Below are positions 32,759-43,337 of a DNA stretch of 64,000 nucleotides, piece by piece (the stretch's first letter is position 1; every line of letters begins with the position of its first letter). The notes under the pieces were generated by a model. That model did no database searches and was not told the origin of the DNA. It was given only the letters and a program-made list of their open reading frames with translations. A program made the position numbers and the translations under genes. The DNA is from Cheiracanthium punctorium (lineage: Eukaryota; Arthropoda; Arachnida; Araneae; Cheiracanthiidae): the NCBI GenBank assembly GCA_038373885.1, contig JAWZYV010006126.1, forward strand, positions 248,001 to 312,000, in the 5' to 3' direction.

Positions 32759-33321
32759 CAGGGTGTCTACCACTCTTGAAAGTCTGGTAAAAGCCGGGAA
32801 ATTGGAAAAATCGGTCCGGAAAGTCTGGAAAAAACCGGGAAACTGGATAATGGGTCCGGAAAATTCACAAAAAGATTCAATTTTTTTTTCCGTGTCTTTG
32901 TTTTTTCTACACTTTCTCTCTAATTGTCAGACTGGAAACCGAAAGCAGCTGCGACGCATTTTTCGGACCGCGAAAGCATCAAGCGATGTGTTTGTATAAG
33001 GAGGGGAAAATGGGGGACTCATCAATCGTGACGTGAGGGTAAAAGACAAATTAGCTTACTTGGTAACTTATATCTTAGGACTGTGTTTCCAAGAACAGTT
33101 CGTTAATTCTATCAGAAAGTGCAACTACTTCTGTTTCTCAGTGGATGAAAGCTTAATCCTGTATATTTTAGTCAAAATTGATTTAAAGAAGTACAAAATA
33201 TGCAAATATAAACACAAGCATTGTGCAATTTCCCTAAGTAAAATGCATGGGTCAGGAATTTTTTTCCCGGGACCTCCCAAAAGTCAGGAAATTGACTTTC
33301 AGTAATTTGGTAGACACCCTG
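32759..33321. mobile_element. Nested MITE-like element, CAGGGTGTCTACCA ends
   Basis: Ends CAGGGTGTCTACCA and TGGTAGACACCCTG. Subterminal repeats of GCCGGGAAATTGGA and GGTCCGGAAA. A longer relative at 44884-45739 matches for more than 250 bases (GCATTTTTCGGACCGCGAAA, AAGGAGGGGAAAATGGGGG). No clear target duplication. Confidence 0.75.
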
Positions 33322-33344
33322 TGTTGAGAAAACCTCTAAAAAGC

Positions 33345-33470
33345 GGGAGGTTACGACTACTTCAACTCATATATATGTATAGGTGTTTGTGATAAGGGAG
33401 TGATGAATATACATTTTATATGGCAAAAAATTCCTCATGGGGGGTTATGACTCCCCTAACACCACCCCCC
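33345..33470. mobile_element. MITE core related to 13151-13322
   Basis: Shares GGGAG/GGGGTTA(C/T)GACTACT, ATGAATATACATTTTATATGG and CAAAAAATTCCTCATGGGG with the 13151 MITE, but lacks recognisable ends. Confidence 0.55.
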
Positions 33471-33537
33471 CACCCGGGCGATATCGCTTAAGTGCTACTG
33501 ATGAGGTGAAGGCCAATGTTGGAGGGTATGCAGTAAG

Positions 33538-34034
33538 CGTACAGTTACAAATAAAATTTCTCCCATTATTCCGTTATCCAAAAACATATTAATGTCCATC
33601 TAAAGACATGTTTGCAGAAAAAAAGGAGTGAGTTTTAGTGCAGGTAAAAATGCCAAAGTATACACCCTTATTCTTCTTTAGGATAATTCATCAACCGATC
33701 AAGTTATCACCCTTTTTTAAAATTTATTTTCATAGCTGGCACTAACTAATCTAACGTTGTCCTCAAAAAATGCAAAAATATTTCAAAATTTTGTTACGCG
33801 TGCACTTTACACGTAATTTTTTTCATTTGTTTACATTTTTCTTTCAAGAATGTTGTTTATCTCAAAAACTATTCCAGTAAGCAAACAAATTACAATAAAA
33901 TTTTTCTTATTAATCAGCTGTCCAACTAAAAGCATGGAATTCATAAAGGAGTGGGTGTTTTACTTATAAAAATCTTTCTAGGGTCTTTAAAAAATCTTTT
34001 GTATAAACGAAGTAACAGAATTTTATTATGTATA
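33538..34034. other. Intron spacer
   Basis: AT-rich intron DNA, nothing recognised. Confidence 0.6.
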
Positions 34035-34644
34035 CAGAGATGCCAACCCTCAATGAGACTTTTCAGTTGTAATTGTGAATACTTTTAGTAATTTTTTATG
34101 TTTCTCCGTAGTCACTCGCATAGGCAAAATTTTAGTGTATTTTTTTCTAAACTATTTAGAAAAAAGTTTAATTATACTCTATTAAATTGATCTTAATGGG
34201 GAAAAAAGTAGAAACTCACCAGTGTGGAATCTACTATGAAGTCTTTGCAGTTAGTGCGGCAGAACAGAGAAAAGTTTAAAGCCTGAGAAAGGGGGAGAGA
34301 GGAAAGAAGAAAGGCTCTCGAGAAGTTCAGACTCAACACCTTTTCTCTTCATTCGGCACTGATTACAAATTCGGTGCCGATTGCATTGTATAATCGTTTA
34401 TTTTAGGCTTCGGTTATTTTAGGCTTCATTGTATAATCGTTTATTTTAGGCACCAAGTGTGTTGCGCAATAACACTTGGTGTAATCATTAAAAGAATGTA
34501 CCTTGAAAAAGTTATAAAATAAATCAATTTATATTTAAATTTCTATAAAAATATACGCTTTTTCTGTATTCCATATTAAACAAATTTTTTTATTATTATT
34601 ATTCCATAGAACCTACTTAGAATCCGTAGTAGTTGGCATCTCTG
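34035..34644. mobile_element. hAT-like element, CAGAGATGCCAAC ends
   Basis: CAGAGATGCCAAC on the left and GTTGGCATCTCTG on the right are perfect inverts. Inside, ATTGTATAATCGTTTATTTTAGGC occurs twice near 34383-34450, split by a shorter copy. Similar left ends lie at about 17261 and 17640. The target duplication is unclear (TATGTATA versus TGTAAATT). Confidence 0.65.
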
Positions 34645-34949
34645 TGTAAATTTTAAAAATGTTATGTCGAAGCAATGAGAAATTTATAAAAAAGCTAGAA
34701 CATCTAAGCTTTTAACACATTTGTTGAGTGTATTTGAACAAATTGAAATGAAATGTCATGTTTCAGGTAAAATTGTTGGCAGGCGATGGTTACGGATTTA
34801 GTTTTTCTTCTCATATGGCAACAGATGATAACAGGGATGAGATTATTCAGTTCTTAGGCTGATTTCAGCTTTTTGTGAATTAAGAGGAATTCACTTTTCT
34901 GTCTTTAATTGTTGTTTAAATTAGTTTGTTATTGTTTGTCTAAAGACTA

Positions 34950-35370
34950 TGGACTGGGAGCCTTTTGATCCCAATTCATGATAAGCTCAATGCCAACTCC
35001 TACTCCACTATTCTAGACAACAATGTGCTTCCTACACTGTGCCAATTAGTACGATACAATTAGTCCAAAAAATGGCCTAACCTCAACATCCAAAGTAAAT
35101 GTTTCCCTCCAGCTCCAAACTGTTCTATACAGTTCACATATTGTTCGGTAAAAAGTTACACCATTTTGAGCGTCAGGTTTGGGGGAAGGGGGGGGGGAGT
35201 TAGTAAATTAGTGGTGTTTTTTTTTTTTTTTTTACATTTCAAAAACTGTGCCCTTTAGTGCAAAAGTGCCATTTACAAAAATAATCTACATTAAATTATG
35301 AACAAAAATGGTAAAATAGTAAAATACATAATCTTGCTAAAGTGAATGGTTCCAGAGTTACGGACGGTGT
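34950..35370 (-). mobile_element. Tc1-like element remnant, inverted partner of 42270-42700
   Basis: About 330 bases (35040-35370) match the reverse complement of 42270-42560, for example CAGTTTGG, AACTGTATAGAAC, ACACAAACAATATGTG-like and AATCTTGCTAAAGTG. A weak Tc1-like reading on the minus strand near 34970-35040 (NSGVGVGIE) is too short to be sure. Contains a 15-T run and a G run. Confidence 0.5.
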
Positions 35371-35955
35371 AATTTCAAATAGTTAATTAGCGGATTTCCA
35401 CTATTTTTTCTATTGACGAGAAATCTGTGCTTAAAATCAGGCTCAGGCATTTCAATTTCCATCTGTTTCCATCCTCCTTAACGATGATTATTTTTATTTT
35501 TCATTCTCTTATTTTGAACATTCAAATGCATCCTTCAGGCAATGTAAAAAAAACACACACAAAAAAAGAATAAACAAATCGAGGCCTATATGCAAACAAC
35601 AAAAAACTTTGATTCAAAAATTCCCAGCACCATGTGTGCTCGATGTATACAATTTTGAAATGCTTATGTAAGTTTCTTATATACCTCGTGAAATACTGAA
35701 AAAATTTCAGCTAATTTTTTCTTGTCTAGTCACATGCCTGTAAAAGACAAACGCCCAGAAAACAGACAAACGCCTGTAAAAGACAAACGCCAGAGAAAAA
35801 TCAAAGAGGGAAACAAATTACTGAAAGGAAAAAAATAAAATATGTCACAGTATAATAAGCGCTGCACATCCAAGATCATTTTTGTCCCCTGTCCAACAAC
35901 GGGTGTTTTGTTGCACAGAAAATTTGGTTCAAAATTTTTTATCGATATCCTGTGA
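35371..35955. other. Intron spacer
   Basis: AT-rich intron DNA; a short tandem of GACAAACGCC-like words near 35745-35795. No gene recognised. Confidence 0.5.
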
Positions 35956-36640
35956 AATTTGGGTGTTTGTACGTCTTACAAGGAAGTTTTGAATAATGAA
36001 AGATCGGTCTCTTCCCAAGACAGCACAAGAATTGAGAATGGATACGTGCAATTTGTATTTAATAACGCAGACTACAATGGCCACACTTTGGATGGCCATA
36101 ACACGTTTCATGCCACGAGTAGAATTGCTTGTATAACACCTAAAACCGCTCTCAGGTAGAAGACAATGTACCTTGAAAGAATGTTACTGTTCATGCTGTT
36201 GAAAAAAGAGGTCTGTTTGATTTGCAAACTTACAGAGCCCCAAGTACATCTGGCTAATAGTTGCTACAAGCATGGTTTCCCTGAAAATAAAACCACTGTC
36301 TTGTGAACATGGCCAAACACTTAATTTGTTTTGGTTGAGTGGTACTTGGTTGGTAGGCCCAGAAGAAAGTAAACCTGGTTGGAGTGGCTGCATGAAAATG
36401 CTCTTTGTGACGAGAGAGTTCCATACTTCCGCTGTAGTCCCTCTTCCATTCATAAACGTGGCTCCTTCAAATCTGTCAGCAATTTATACATCTCTTCTTC
36501 ATGCTGCCACAAAAGCGACCATCAATGGACAAAGCATAACAATGGTGACTTTTGATCAGCCTTCCTCCCACTTCAGCAGCTGTCAGACAGCATTCATTTA
36601 CAATCTACCACCAAATGCAGCAGTGGCTGAATGAGAAGAA
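35956..36640 (+). pseudogene. Fragment of a multicopy transposon-associated protein (unknown class)
   Basis: Three broken frames read GVCTSYKEVLNNERSVSSQ then FVFNNADYNGHTLDGHNTFH (to 36159), and from 36272 KPGWSGCMKMLF, VPLPFINVAPSNLSAIYTSL and ATINGQSITMVTFDQPS. From memory, arthropods and cnidarians carry many copies of a protein with NxDHNxxTLDGxNTFHG, LPFINMSPSDxxCIYSTL and VITFDQPLYWKA in this order, ending in a CXC cysteine cluster. I do not know its class and no catalytic motif can be named. Stops and frameshifts make it dead. The frame at 41490-41745 may be its C-terminus, separated by the hAT insertion. Confidence 0.5.
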
Positions 36641-36651
36641 GAATCAACTTG

Positions 36652-37980
36652 AGTAGGGGTGGAAGATTGGCGAGCACCGGGGATCAAGCTGTAGTCGCAT
36701 TTTTCGCAAATTGCGTGAAAATGCGAGGGGGGGAAAAATATTGTCCGTCGCGAAAATGCAACAGCCATTTTTAACTACTGCGTTCTCTGAAAACAGAATT
36801 TGCTGATTCCCAGAATAGCCTTTACGCACTTTAGCGATCTTTTCCTTTTTTTTTTTTTTTTTTTTTTTTTTCCCCTTCTCAAAATTCTTAAAAGCACCTG
36901 TTGGAAACACCCAATCAATCACCTTGAAGGTGGGCTTACCTCTTTCTCGTGATAATCTGTTCTTAAAATTTGCAAATGGGATGTTATAATGCCTACGATT
37001 GCAGTTTGAAGCAGACATCTTCTATTCTTTGTTCTTATTTTTGTAAGTTTCTTCCATCTGCAATGCTCCCTTCCAGGGAACAAAAATTGGACAAATGGAT
37101 AGCATTCTTTAGTAATTCTTTTTATGTGTTCTTTTAATACCAAAAAATTAAACAAGCATAAAGCTGATGACAGCTGTCATTCTTGGAAAATAACTAATTC
37201 CGTCATGAATGAAGACCAATGAGAAAGAAAGAGAGATATATATAAAAAGAGCAGTGGGGGGTGGTATTTAAAATTTTAAAAAATGCGTTTTATTTTCCAA
37301 AAAGGCACTTTTGTGTACCATGTGAAAAACATTCAGAACTGTTTTGACGTTAATGATTAAAGATTATTTCTAAATCTTCAATTCATAAAGGCTGTGACAT
37401 AAATTCAAACAAATGCATAACTCGAAATCGCGCGCAAACTTTCTAACTTGCAATAAATCGTTCTGCATCTGTAAATGAATCCGTAATTCGCTAATGCTTA
37501 GTGAACATCTGTAATATTTTAAATAAACTGAAGTATGGAGGCCAGATAATGTATACACTAAGCAATCATTTGGAACAAAAACGAATGAGTGTAAAACAGC
37601 CAATTATAAACAATGGGAGTTGCCATCGTGTTGCAGAATTTAGAACTGCATGATTGCTTAGTAATACACAACTGCATAACACACACTTTTAAGGATCGAC
37701 ATTGAAATCATTTTGAGCCCTCTCCTTTCTCCCAATGAAAGTGAAATATGCCAGATGGCCCTTTTATGATGCTGAAAACAAACATCACAGGAGCACCTCT
37801 CGGGTAACGCGGACGAAAGAAAATAGATGAAATAAAGAAACAAGTTATATCTAAATAACATTCCGATTATGAATAAAATAATTATTTGTAAAAACACATT
37901 TTATTTGGTTGTGTTTATCAGAAAGGTGTCGTTGCATTTCTTGAAATTTTGTGAAGGGGCAGTTACACAGCGCTCCTAAA
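36652..37980. other. Intron spacer
   Basis: 1.3 kb with a 25-T run at 36848-36871 and a T/A-rich tail. The minus-strand frame 36644-37018 owes its lysine run to this homopolymer. Nothing else recognised. Confidence 0.5.
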
Positions 37981-37986
37981 GGTTAG

Positions 37987-40900
37987 CATACCTGCCAACT
38001 TGTACGGTTTGGCCGTACAATGTACGGATTTTAGCTTAGCTGTACGGTTATATGGCCGCAAAGCAAAATTGTACGATTTTTTGGCAAAGTTAGGCTAATG
38101 TGATTTTATTTACTATGTTTCAAAATTTAGTGGTTTTGTGGAGTATTTTAAAATTTAAATCACCAATTGACGTTACGGCGAACGTAAAATTGCATCCTCG
38201 TAGATCATTTTATTTCCCATGTTTACGCTAACTCCCCCTCCCCTATCTTTTCTTCCTTCTTGTGCTTCCACTGATACGCTGTGTTAACTAGAGAAAAAAC
38301 TGCGTAGAGCGAAAACAGAACAGGAATTCCCTTCCGATCTTCGAAAACTATGACTGGCTCGCAAATTGCTATGATTGGCTCGCTATTTAGATTGGAAAGC
38401 TATGATTGGCTCGCAATTTTTTTCTCCCTCCCATCCGCGGCTTAGCTTGTGACATGTTAGGAGAGGTGAGATGGGAGCGTTCGTAATCGAGATGCCGAGC
38501 AAAGCGGTAATTTTGCTGCTGCGCTCGCACGGAGGTGGATGCGCATTCATTTAGAAATATCTCTCTCCCAATACCGTGTTGCTCCGATCCGATCTGTAAC
38601 CGCAAGAACATCTTTCAATCACAAGCTCATACACGTGTTGATGAAATTGTCCAGTGTAGTTTGAAGTTGTGAAATATTAATTTGAAATGTCGAAAATTAA
38701 ATATAAACAGTATAATCAAGTTTTCCTTGATTCTTACACAAAGGAATATCCGTGTATAGTCAAATCGCGAAGAGGATGTAATTTTGCTTTTTGCTAAATG
38801 TGTAGGACTGATATCAAAATTGCTCATGGTGGCATGAATGATGTTAAATGCCACGTAAATTCCAAGAAGCACTTGGATTTAGTAAAATGTGTTGACGAGA
38901 ATTCAAGAATGGAAAGTTTCTTTAGTTCTGCTGTTCAAGATGATGTCATAAAAGCGGAATGTCTTTTTGCTACATTTATTTTGGAACATAATTTACCTCT
39001 AGCAGTGGCAGACCATGTTGGGCTGCTAATGAGAAGAATGTTTCCCAAATGGGATACTGCATGCAGATATGGTGCGGGCAGAACTAAAACAGCAGCCGTA
39101 ATTGGGAAAATGGCATCCAAAGAGAGAAATTCATTGGTGAATTTATTGCAAAAAACATTATTTGCGATTTCAACCGATGGAAGTAATGATTCCGATTCGC
39201 AGTTATATCCAATTATTGTGACACATTTTGATCCACAGCTGGACCAAATTGTGAATTCAATACTTGCAATACCTGTTTTATCAGGAAGTTCAACAGGTTT
39301 AAATATTGGAAATTTGTTGTTGGAGGCTTTGCATTCAAGAAACATTCCTGTTGAAAATTGCATTGCCTTAGGAGCTGACAATGCTCCTGTGATGATAGGA
39401 ACTAAAAATGGTGTTGCAGGAGTTTTAAAAAGGCAGAGAGAGGAAATATTAGTGATGGATTGTATCTGTCACCTCATCCATTTGGCAGCTGAGAAAGCTG
39501 CAAACTCTCTCCCTGTTGCTATTGATGAAGTTTTAATTGATGTCTTTTATTATTTGCAACGGAGTGGAAAAAGGAAGGAAGAATTCAAGGAATTACAGGC
39601 AGCATTTAATATTGGTGAACACAAAATCTTAAAACATGTGTGTACTAGATGGCTCTCATTGGGGAAGAGCTTGAAGCGTTTCTTGGAACAGTGGGATCCA
39701 CTTTCTAGTTTTTTCAAAAATAAAATTAAAGAATCTGAGAAAGAGAACTCTTCTCTTGGGACATATCGCATTCCTCTAAAAGTGACAAAAAAGGGATGCA
39801 ATGATGAATCTAAAAAAAGTTGTCAGTCAACAAGTAATGAGAAAGTCTCAAAAAAGAGGGTTGCTGACAGAGAATGCAGAGATGAGAGAAACCAGCCAAA
39901 GTGCTAAAAACAGATTCTGATCCTGTGACTATGCCATCTCAGTATACACTAACAAGAGAAGAGAGAATTCTCTTATTTTTGTCATCAGACCTTAATAAAG
40001 CATTTTGCTATTTTTTGGATTTTATAATTCCAAATTTTGAAAATCCAAATTTAACGCTGCAGTCAGAAGCTCCTCAAATTCACATTTTGAATTCTTTGTT
40101 ATTAGATTTGTTAAAAAATCTACTTTCAAAATTTGTTAAACCTGATATTATGAAACAAGGCAATTTAATGAGTGTAAATTACAACGATAAATGCAATCAG
40201 AAAAATGACAATGACTTAGTAATTGGAACTGCTGCTTTTAAAATTGCTCAGTCACTGAAAGAGGATGACAAAGAACTGTTTTTTTCTTCAGTAAGAAAAT
40301 ATTATGTTGCATGTTGCGACTATATGAGGCACAAGTTTCCCATCAACAGTGATGTGCTGATACATGCAGAAGTATCAAACATAAATAATATTGCAGACAA
40401 ATCATTTTCAGATATAGATTATTTTTTAAATTTATTTCCAAGTATGTGCTCACGTGAAGTATGTGGAAATGATGTTTGCAAGCCAGTAGATGAAGTCAGG
40501 GATGAGCTCCAATCTCAATTTTGCAAATTGACAATTTGCCCGAGGAAGTTCAATCCGAAGAAAGAATGGACGAAAAATGGGCTATACTTAGGAAAGTAAA
40601 AGCTGCTGATGGGAAATTTAAATATGACCGAATATCGAATGTTATGCTGAGCATATTGACTATACCGCACAGTAATGCTGCTTGTGAACGTTTGTTTAGC
40701 AGTGTAAAGAAAAATAGAACACAATTTCGTAGTTCTTTGTCTAATGAAACTTTGGAAGACATTTTAATTGCTAAAAGTAAACTCAAAGGCCATTGCTATG
40801 AGCAAGACTTCGATAAGGATTTTTTAAAAGCAGCCAAATCAGCTACTTATGAACATTTGCACTCTAAAGATACCAAATAAATGCCCCTCCTTTCCTATAT

Positions 40901-41045
40901 GTACATATGTATTAAAAATAGTGTACTAAATCTGAATACTAATTTTAAAAATTGTGTTTGATTACATTTTATCTTTAGTAGGTATATTTATTGCGTGACA
41001 CCGTGGTATTGTAAGATTTTCCAAAATTGCATGTTGGCAGGTATG
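37987..41045 (+). mobile_element. Nearly complete hAT transposon (CATACCTGCCAAC family), 3059 bp
   Basis: Ends CATACCTGCCAAC and GTTGGCAGGTATG are perfect inverts; GGTTAG is duplicated directly outside (37981-37986, 41046-41051). Subterminal TACGG/CCGTA words repeat in the first 90 bases (TTGTACGGTTTGGCCGTACA). The transposase frame is complete but broken. The element lies in sense orientation inside the SET/post-SET intron. Derivatives with the same end type lie at 4730 and 32264. Confidence 0.9.
38687..40880 (+). pseudogene. hAT transposase, full length, disrupted by one stop and two frameshifts
   Basis: Starts MSKIKYKQYNQVFLDSY with a probable BED-type zinc finger (CxMC region, then GGMNDVKCHVNSKKHLD). 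An in-frame TAA at 38795 interrupts the finger; from 38798 the frame runs 369 codons. RNase H-like core: first Asp in ISTDGSNDSDSQLYPI, second in ALGADNAPVMIGTKNG, the CICHLIHLAAEKA motif, and TRWLSLGKSLKRF (a hAT Trp). A frameshift near 39900 leads to TREERILLFLSSDLN and KFPINSDVLIHAEVS, another near 40590 to the hATC dimerisation end MLSILTIPHSNAACERLFSS and ETLEDILIAKSK. The length, about 730 codons, is normal for hAT. Only three lesions suggest recent inactivation. Confidence 0.88.
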
Positions 41046-41051
41046 GGTTAG

Positions 41052-41489
41052 TTTTAATTGATGAAATTTCTGTTACAAGATAGTTTTAACCGATAGCACT
41101 TTGTAAATGAATCGTAAAACGGTCCTTAATTTTAACTGCATTGATCCTTATCAGGGGGAAGTTTTGGCAAATAAGAATGAGTACAAGGAGGACATGCCAG
41201 GAATTACGGGGAGAAAAAGGACTGCCAGGCAAAACGTGTGCGATAAACAAGATTTTTTTTACTGAATTCAAGTTCTTCTTTCTATATCGCTTCGCTATTT
41301 CTATTGGAAATCTGAAAAAGTAATTTTCAGATTTCCAATAGAAATTGTTTCCTAACCCCTTAATTTCTTATTTATGTAAATTGAATTTAAAAATAGCACA
41401 GTGTAAGTAGAAGAAAATTTAATATTAATTGGTGTTATATTAATTTATAAACAGCTGATTTTCTTTAGCATTTTGCTATAGCATTTTCT
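41052..41489. other. Intron spacer with a hairpin
   Basis: AT-rich; apart from the hairpin at 41297-41345 nothing recognised. Confidence 0.55.
41297..41345. repeat. Perfect 22-bp inverted repeat, 5-base loop
   Basis: ATTTCTATTGGAAATCTGAA(AA) with loop AGTAA and an exact reverse complement. Could be a hairpin in the intron RNA or a young MITE core; no flanking duplication seen. Confidence 0.85.
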
Positions 41490-41745
41490 GACCCAGCATT
41501 TCTTAAACCCTGGCGAGCACCTGAGACCAATTACTACAGTACATCCTGCAGCTCCACTGGAATTACTTTTCCTAATAGTGTGTGCTTGCTAAGACGAGTG
41601 TGTCCGTAACTGCGAGTGCAGGAAGAGTGGTCTAAACTGCTCAAGCATATGCAGTAATTGCTCAGGCCTAGGATGCGATAACAGGGACACGAACATCATA
41701 GATGAAGATATAGAAGAGGAGCGTGCTATATTTGAAGAGGACTGA
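41490..41745 (+). pseudogene. CXC (tesmin-like) cysteine cluster of a transposon-associated protein
   Basis: Two frames: DPAFLKPWRAPETNYYST first, then after a shift CVRNCECRKSGLNCSSICSN followed by CSGLGCDNRDTN and an acidic end (DEDIEEERAIFEED) before TGA. CxCRKSGLxCSxxCxxCxGxxCxN is the cysteine pattern ending a widespread arthropod transposon protein. It may be the C-terminus of the fragment at 35956-36640. An early TAA and a frame break show it is dead. Confidence 0.5.
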
Positions 41746-42269
41746 ATACTGATGAATACTTAACAATAATTTAAGATCGCATTTATCATTCTTCATTTTT
41801 ATTCAATATTATTATTGAACTTAGTTTATGAAATTTAAAAATTTTAATAAAATATGGTTGCAATATACAGCCAAATATGCCTATTTTCTTAACAAAAACT
41901 TCCGAAAGCTGCAGTTTAAATGATTTAAAATGATATAATTATAATACAGATAATATTTTTACATTTTAAAATCATTTATGTTGGAAAGCTATTCATTCAT
42001 AATGTGGCATTGTCTAGAGAAAGTTCAGAGTGGGTTTCTCCGTATCACAGGTTTATGTGGCCTAGGCCAGTGGAAGCCTCTTTTCCCTTAAAAGGTAGCC
42101 CCCCCCCCCCTTGAGGAGGTGGTGAGGTTGTCGGCCCTTCAAGGGCTTATCATTAACAAAGCACCGGCCAGTAAAATCGCAATTTACTTTTACAAAACAT
42201 AATCCTGTATTTAAAAAAATTATTTTCTTAGTGATAATGTCATTTTTTTTCTAAAAAATACGAAAAATG
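41746..42269. other. Intron spacer
   Basis: AT-rich with a short GC-rich island (42050-42180) containing a C run. Nothing recognised. Confidence 0.55.
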
Positions 42270-42700
42270 TCTGCTTTTACAACCTCTGTAACCATACACT
42301 TTAGCAAGATTGTTTGTATTACGATTTTTATTCATAATTTAATGTAGATTATTTTTGTAAATGTTACTTTTGCGCTAAAGTGCTGGGTTTTTGAAATACT
42401 TACAGAAACAGATAAAAACTGCTAATTTACCAAATTCTCCCCCCAAACCCGACACTCAAGGTGGTGTAACTTTTACACAAACAATATGTGAACTGTATAG
42501 AACAGTTTGGAATTGGAGAAAAAACTTTTACTTCGGATGTTGAGGTTTAAGCCTAATTGCACCGTACTAAATTTTACTTCCAGGATGACAGCACCACTTG
42601 CCATGTTGCGAGGTCCACCAGGAATTGGTATGATGATAATTGGGTGAGCCAATTGGTCTCCCCAGAGTCCAGACTCGAATCCCATTTAAAATGTGTTTGT
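42270..42700 (+). pseudogene. Tc1-like transposase fragment and leader
   Basis: 42557-42700 reads FQDDSTTCHVARSTRNWYDD then NWVSQLVSPESRLESHLKCV, which aligns with the Tc1 stretch FxQDxAxCHxARSTxxWF...V..L.WPAxSPDLNPIE around the second and third catalytic acidic residues; the third acidic site is destroyed. The upstream 290 bases match the reverse complement of 35040-35370. Confidence 0.6.
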
Positions 42701-43203
42701 GAAATATTAATGAAAATTATAACATGGATCCTTGTGCAGACAGCCATGTTGTAACATGGTATTTTACTAGTTTAAAATAGTTATATTAGTTACTACTACA
42801 GTAATGTGTATGATTATCACTCCATTCATAAAGTATTTTGACTAATCTTTTTTTTTTTGTGTGTGTGTATTTTGGAATGTCGAAATCAAGAGTAAAAAAA
42901 GTTGAATTGTCCTAAAATTTGGAAAGTAATGTTTGAAATGATTTTTTTAATGAATTAGCCCCCCATTCCTCCCCCCTTATGGTGCCATATAATTTTTTTT
43001 ACTCTGGGAGTTAAAAAAAAATATATTTTTGATTAAAGAAATTTAATGCATAACCTGAAAAATTCTATTTCGTACCTGTATAAAACTACAAACTCTTCCC
43101 CATTCCTTGTTTACGAATTATATATTTCTTTTTCAAAAATAGATTCTGCACATTCTGTGTATTTTGTAAAATTAAACTAATTAATTTTCTTTTCCCAATT
43201 CAG

Positions 43204-43337
43204 GTACAGAAATTACTTTCAACTACCAGTCTGAAAAAATAAAATTTCATCAAAAATGTTTCTGTGGATCCGAGAAGTGTGTTGGATATATTGGAAGAAA
43301 TGGGGAAAAACAAAGGGACAAAAAAAAATCAAACTGA
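43204..43337 (+). CDS. NSD-type histone methyltransferase, post-SET terminal exon
   Basis: After a pyrimidine tract and AATTCAG, the first two bases complete the split Gly codon, giving GTEITFNYQSEKIKFHQKCF then CGSEKCVGYIGRNGEKQRDK and KKSN before TGA at 43335. TFNY supplies the SET catalytic tyrosine. CFCGSEKCVGYIG holds the three post-SET cysteines (CxCx4C), which complete a zinc site with the NHSC cysteine. Only 17 residues follow. NSD1-3 proteins continue with PHD and C5HCH domains, ASH1 with bromo/PHD/BAH and SETD2 with WW/SRI; this one does not. Either it is a shortened NSD paralogue or this is an alternative last exon. Residues are intact, so a functional enzyme is likely. Confidence 0.88.

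Larger units (their letters stand above)
32264..33530. mobile_element. hAT-type non-autonomous element (CATACCTGCCAAC family, variant ends)
   Basis: Ends CATACCCTCCAAC and GTTGGAGGGTATG. CAGTAAG is duplicated (32257-32263, 33531-33537), or GCAGTAAG if the last G is flank. The first 80 bases repeat ACGGAT/TATCCGT/ACGGA, as in the 4730 and 37987 elements. It hosts another element at 32759-33321 and a MITE core at 33345-33470. Confidence 0.8.

Noticed and set aside
36644..37018. Minus-strand lysine-rich frame
   Set aside because: The lysine run is a translated T homopolymer; nothing else supports coding.
38935..39381. 148-codon minus-strand frame
   Set aside because: Antisense shadow of the hAT transposase.
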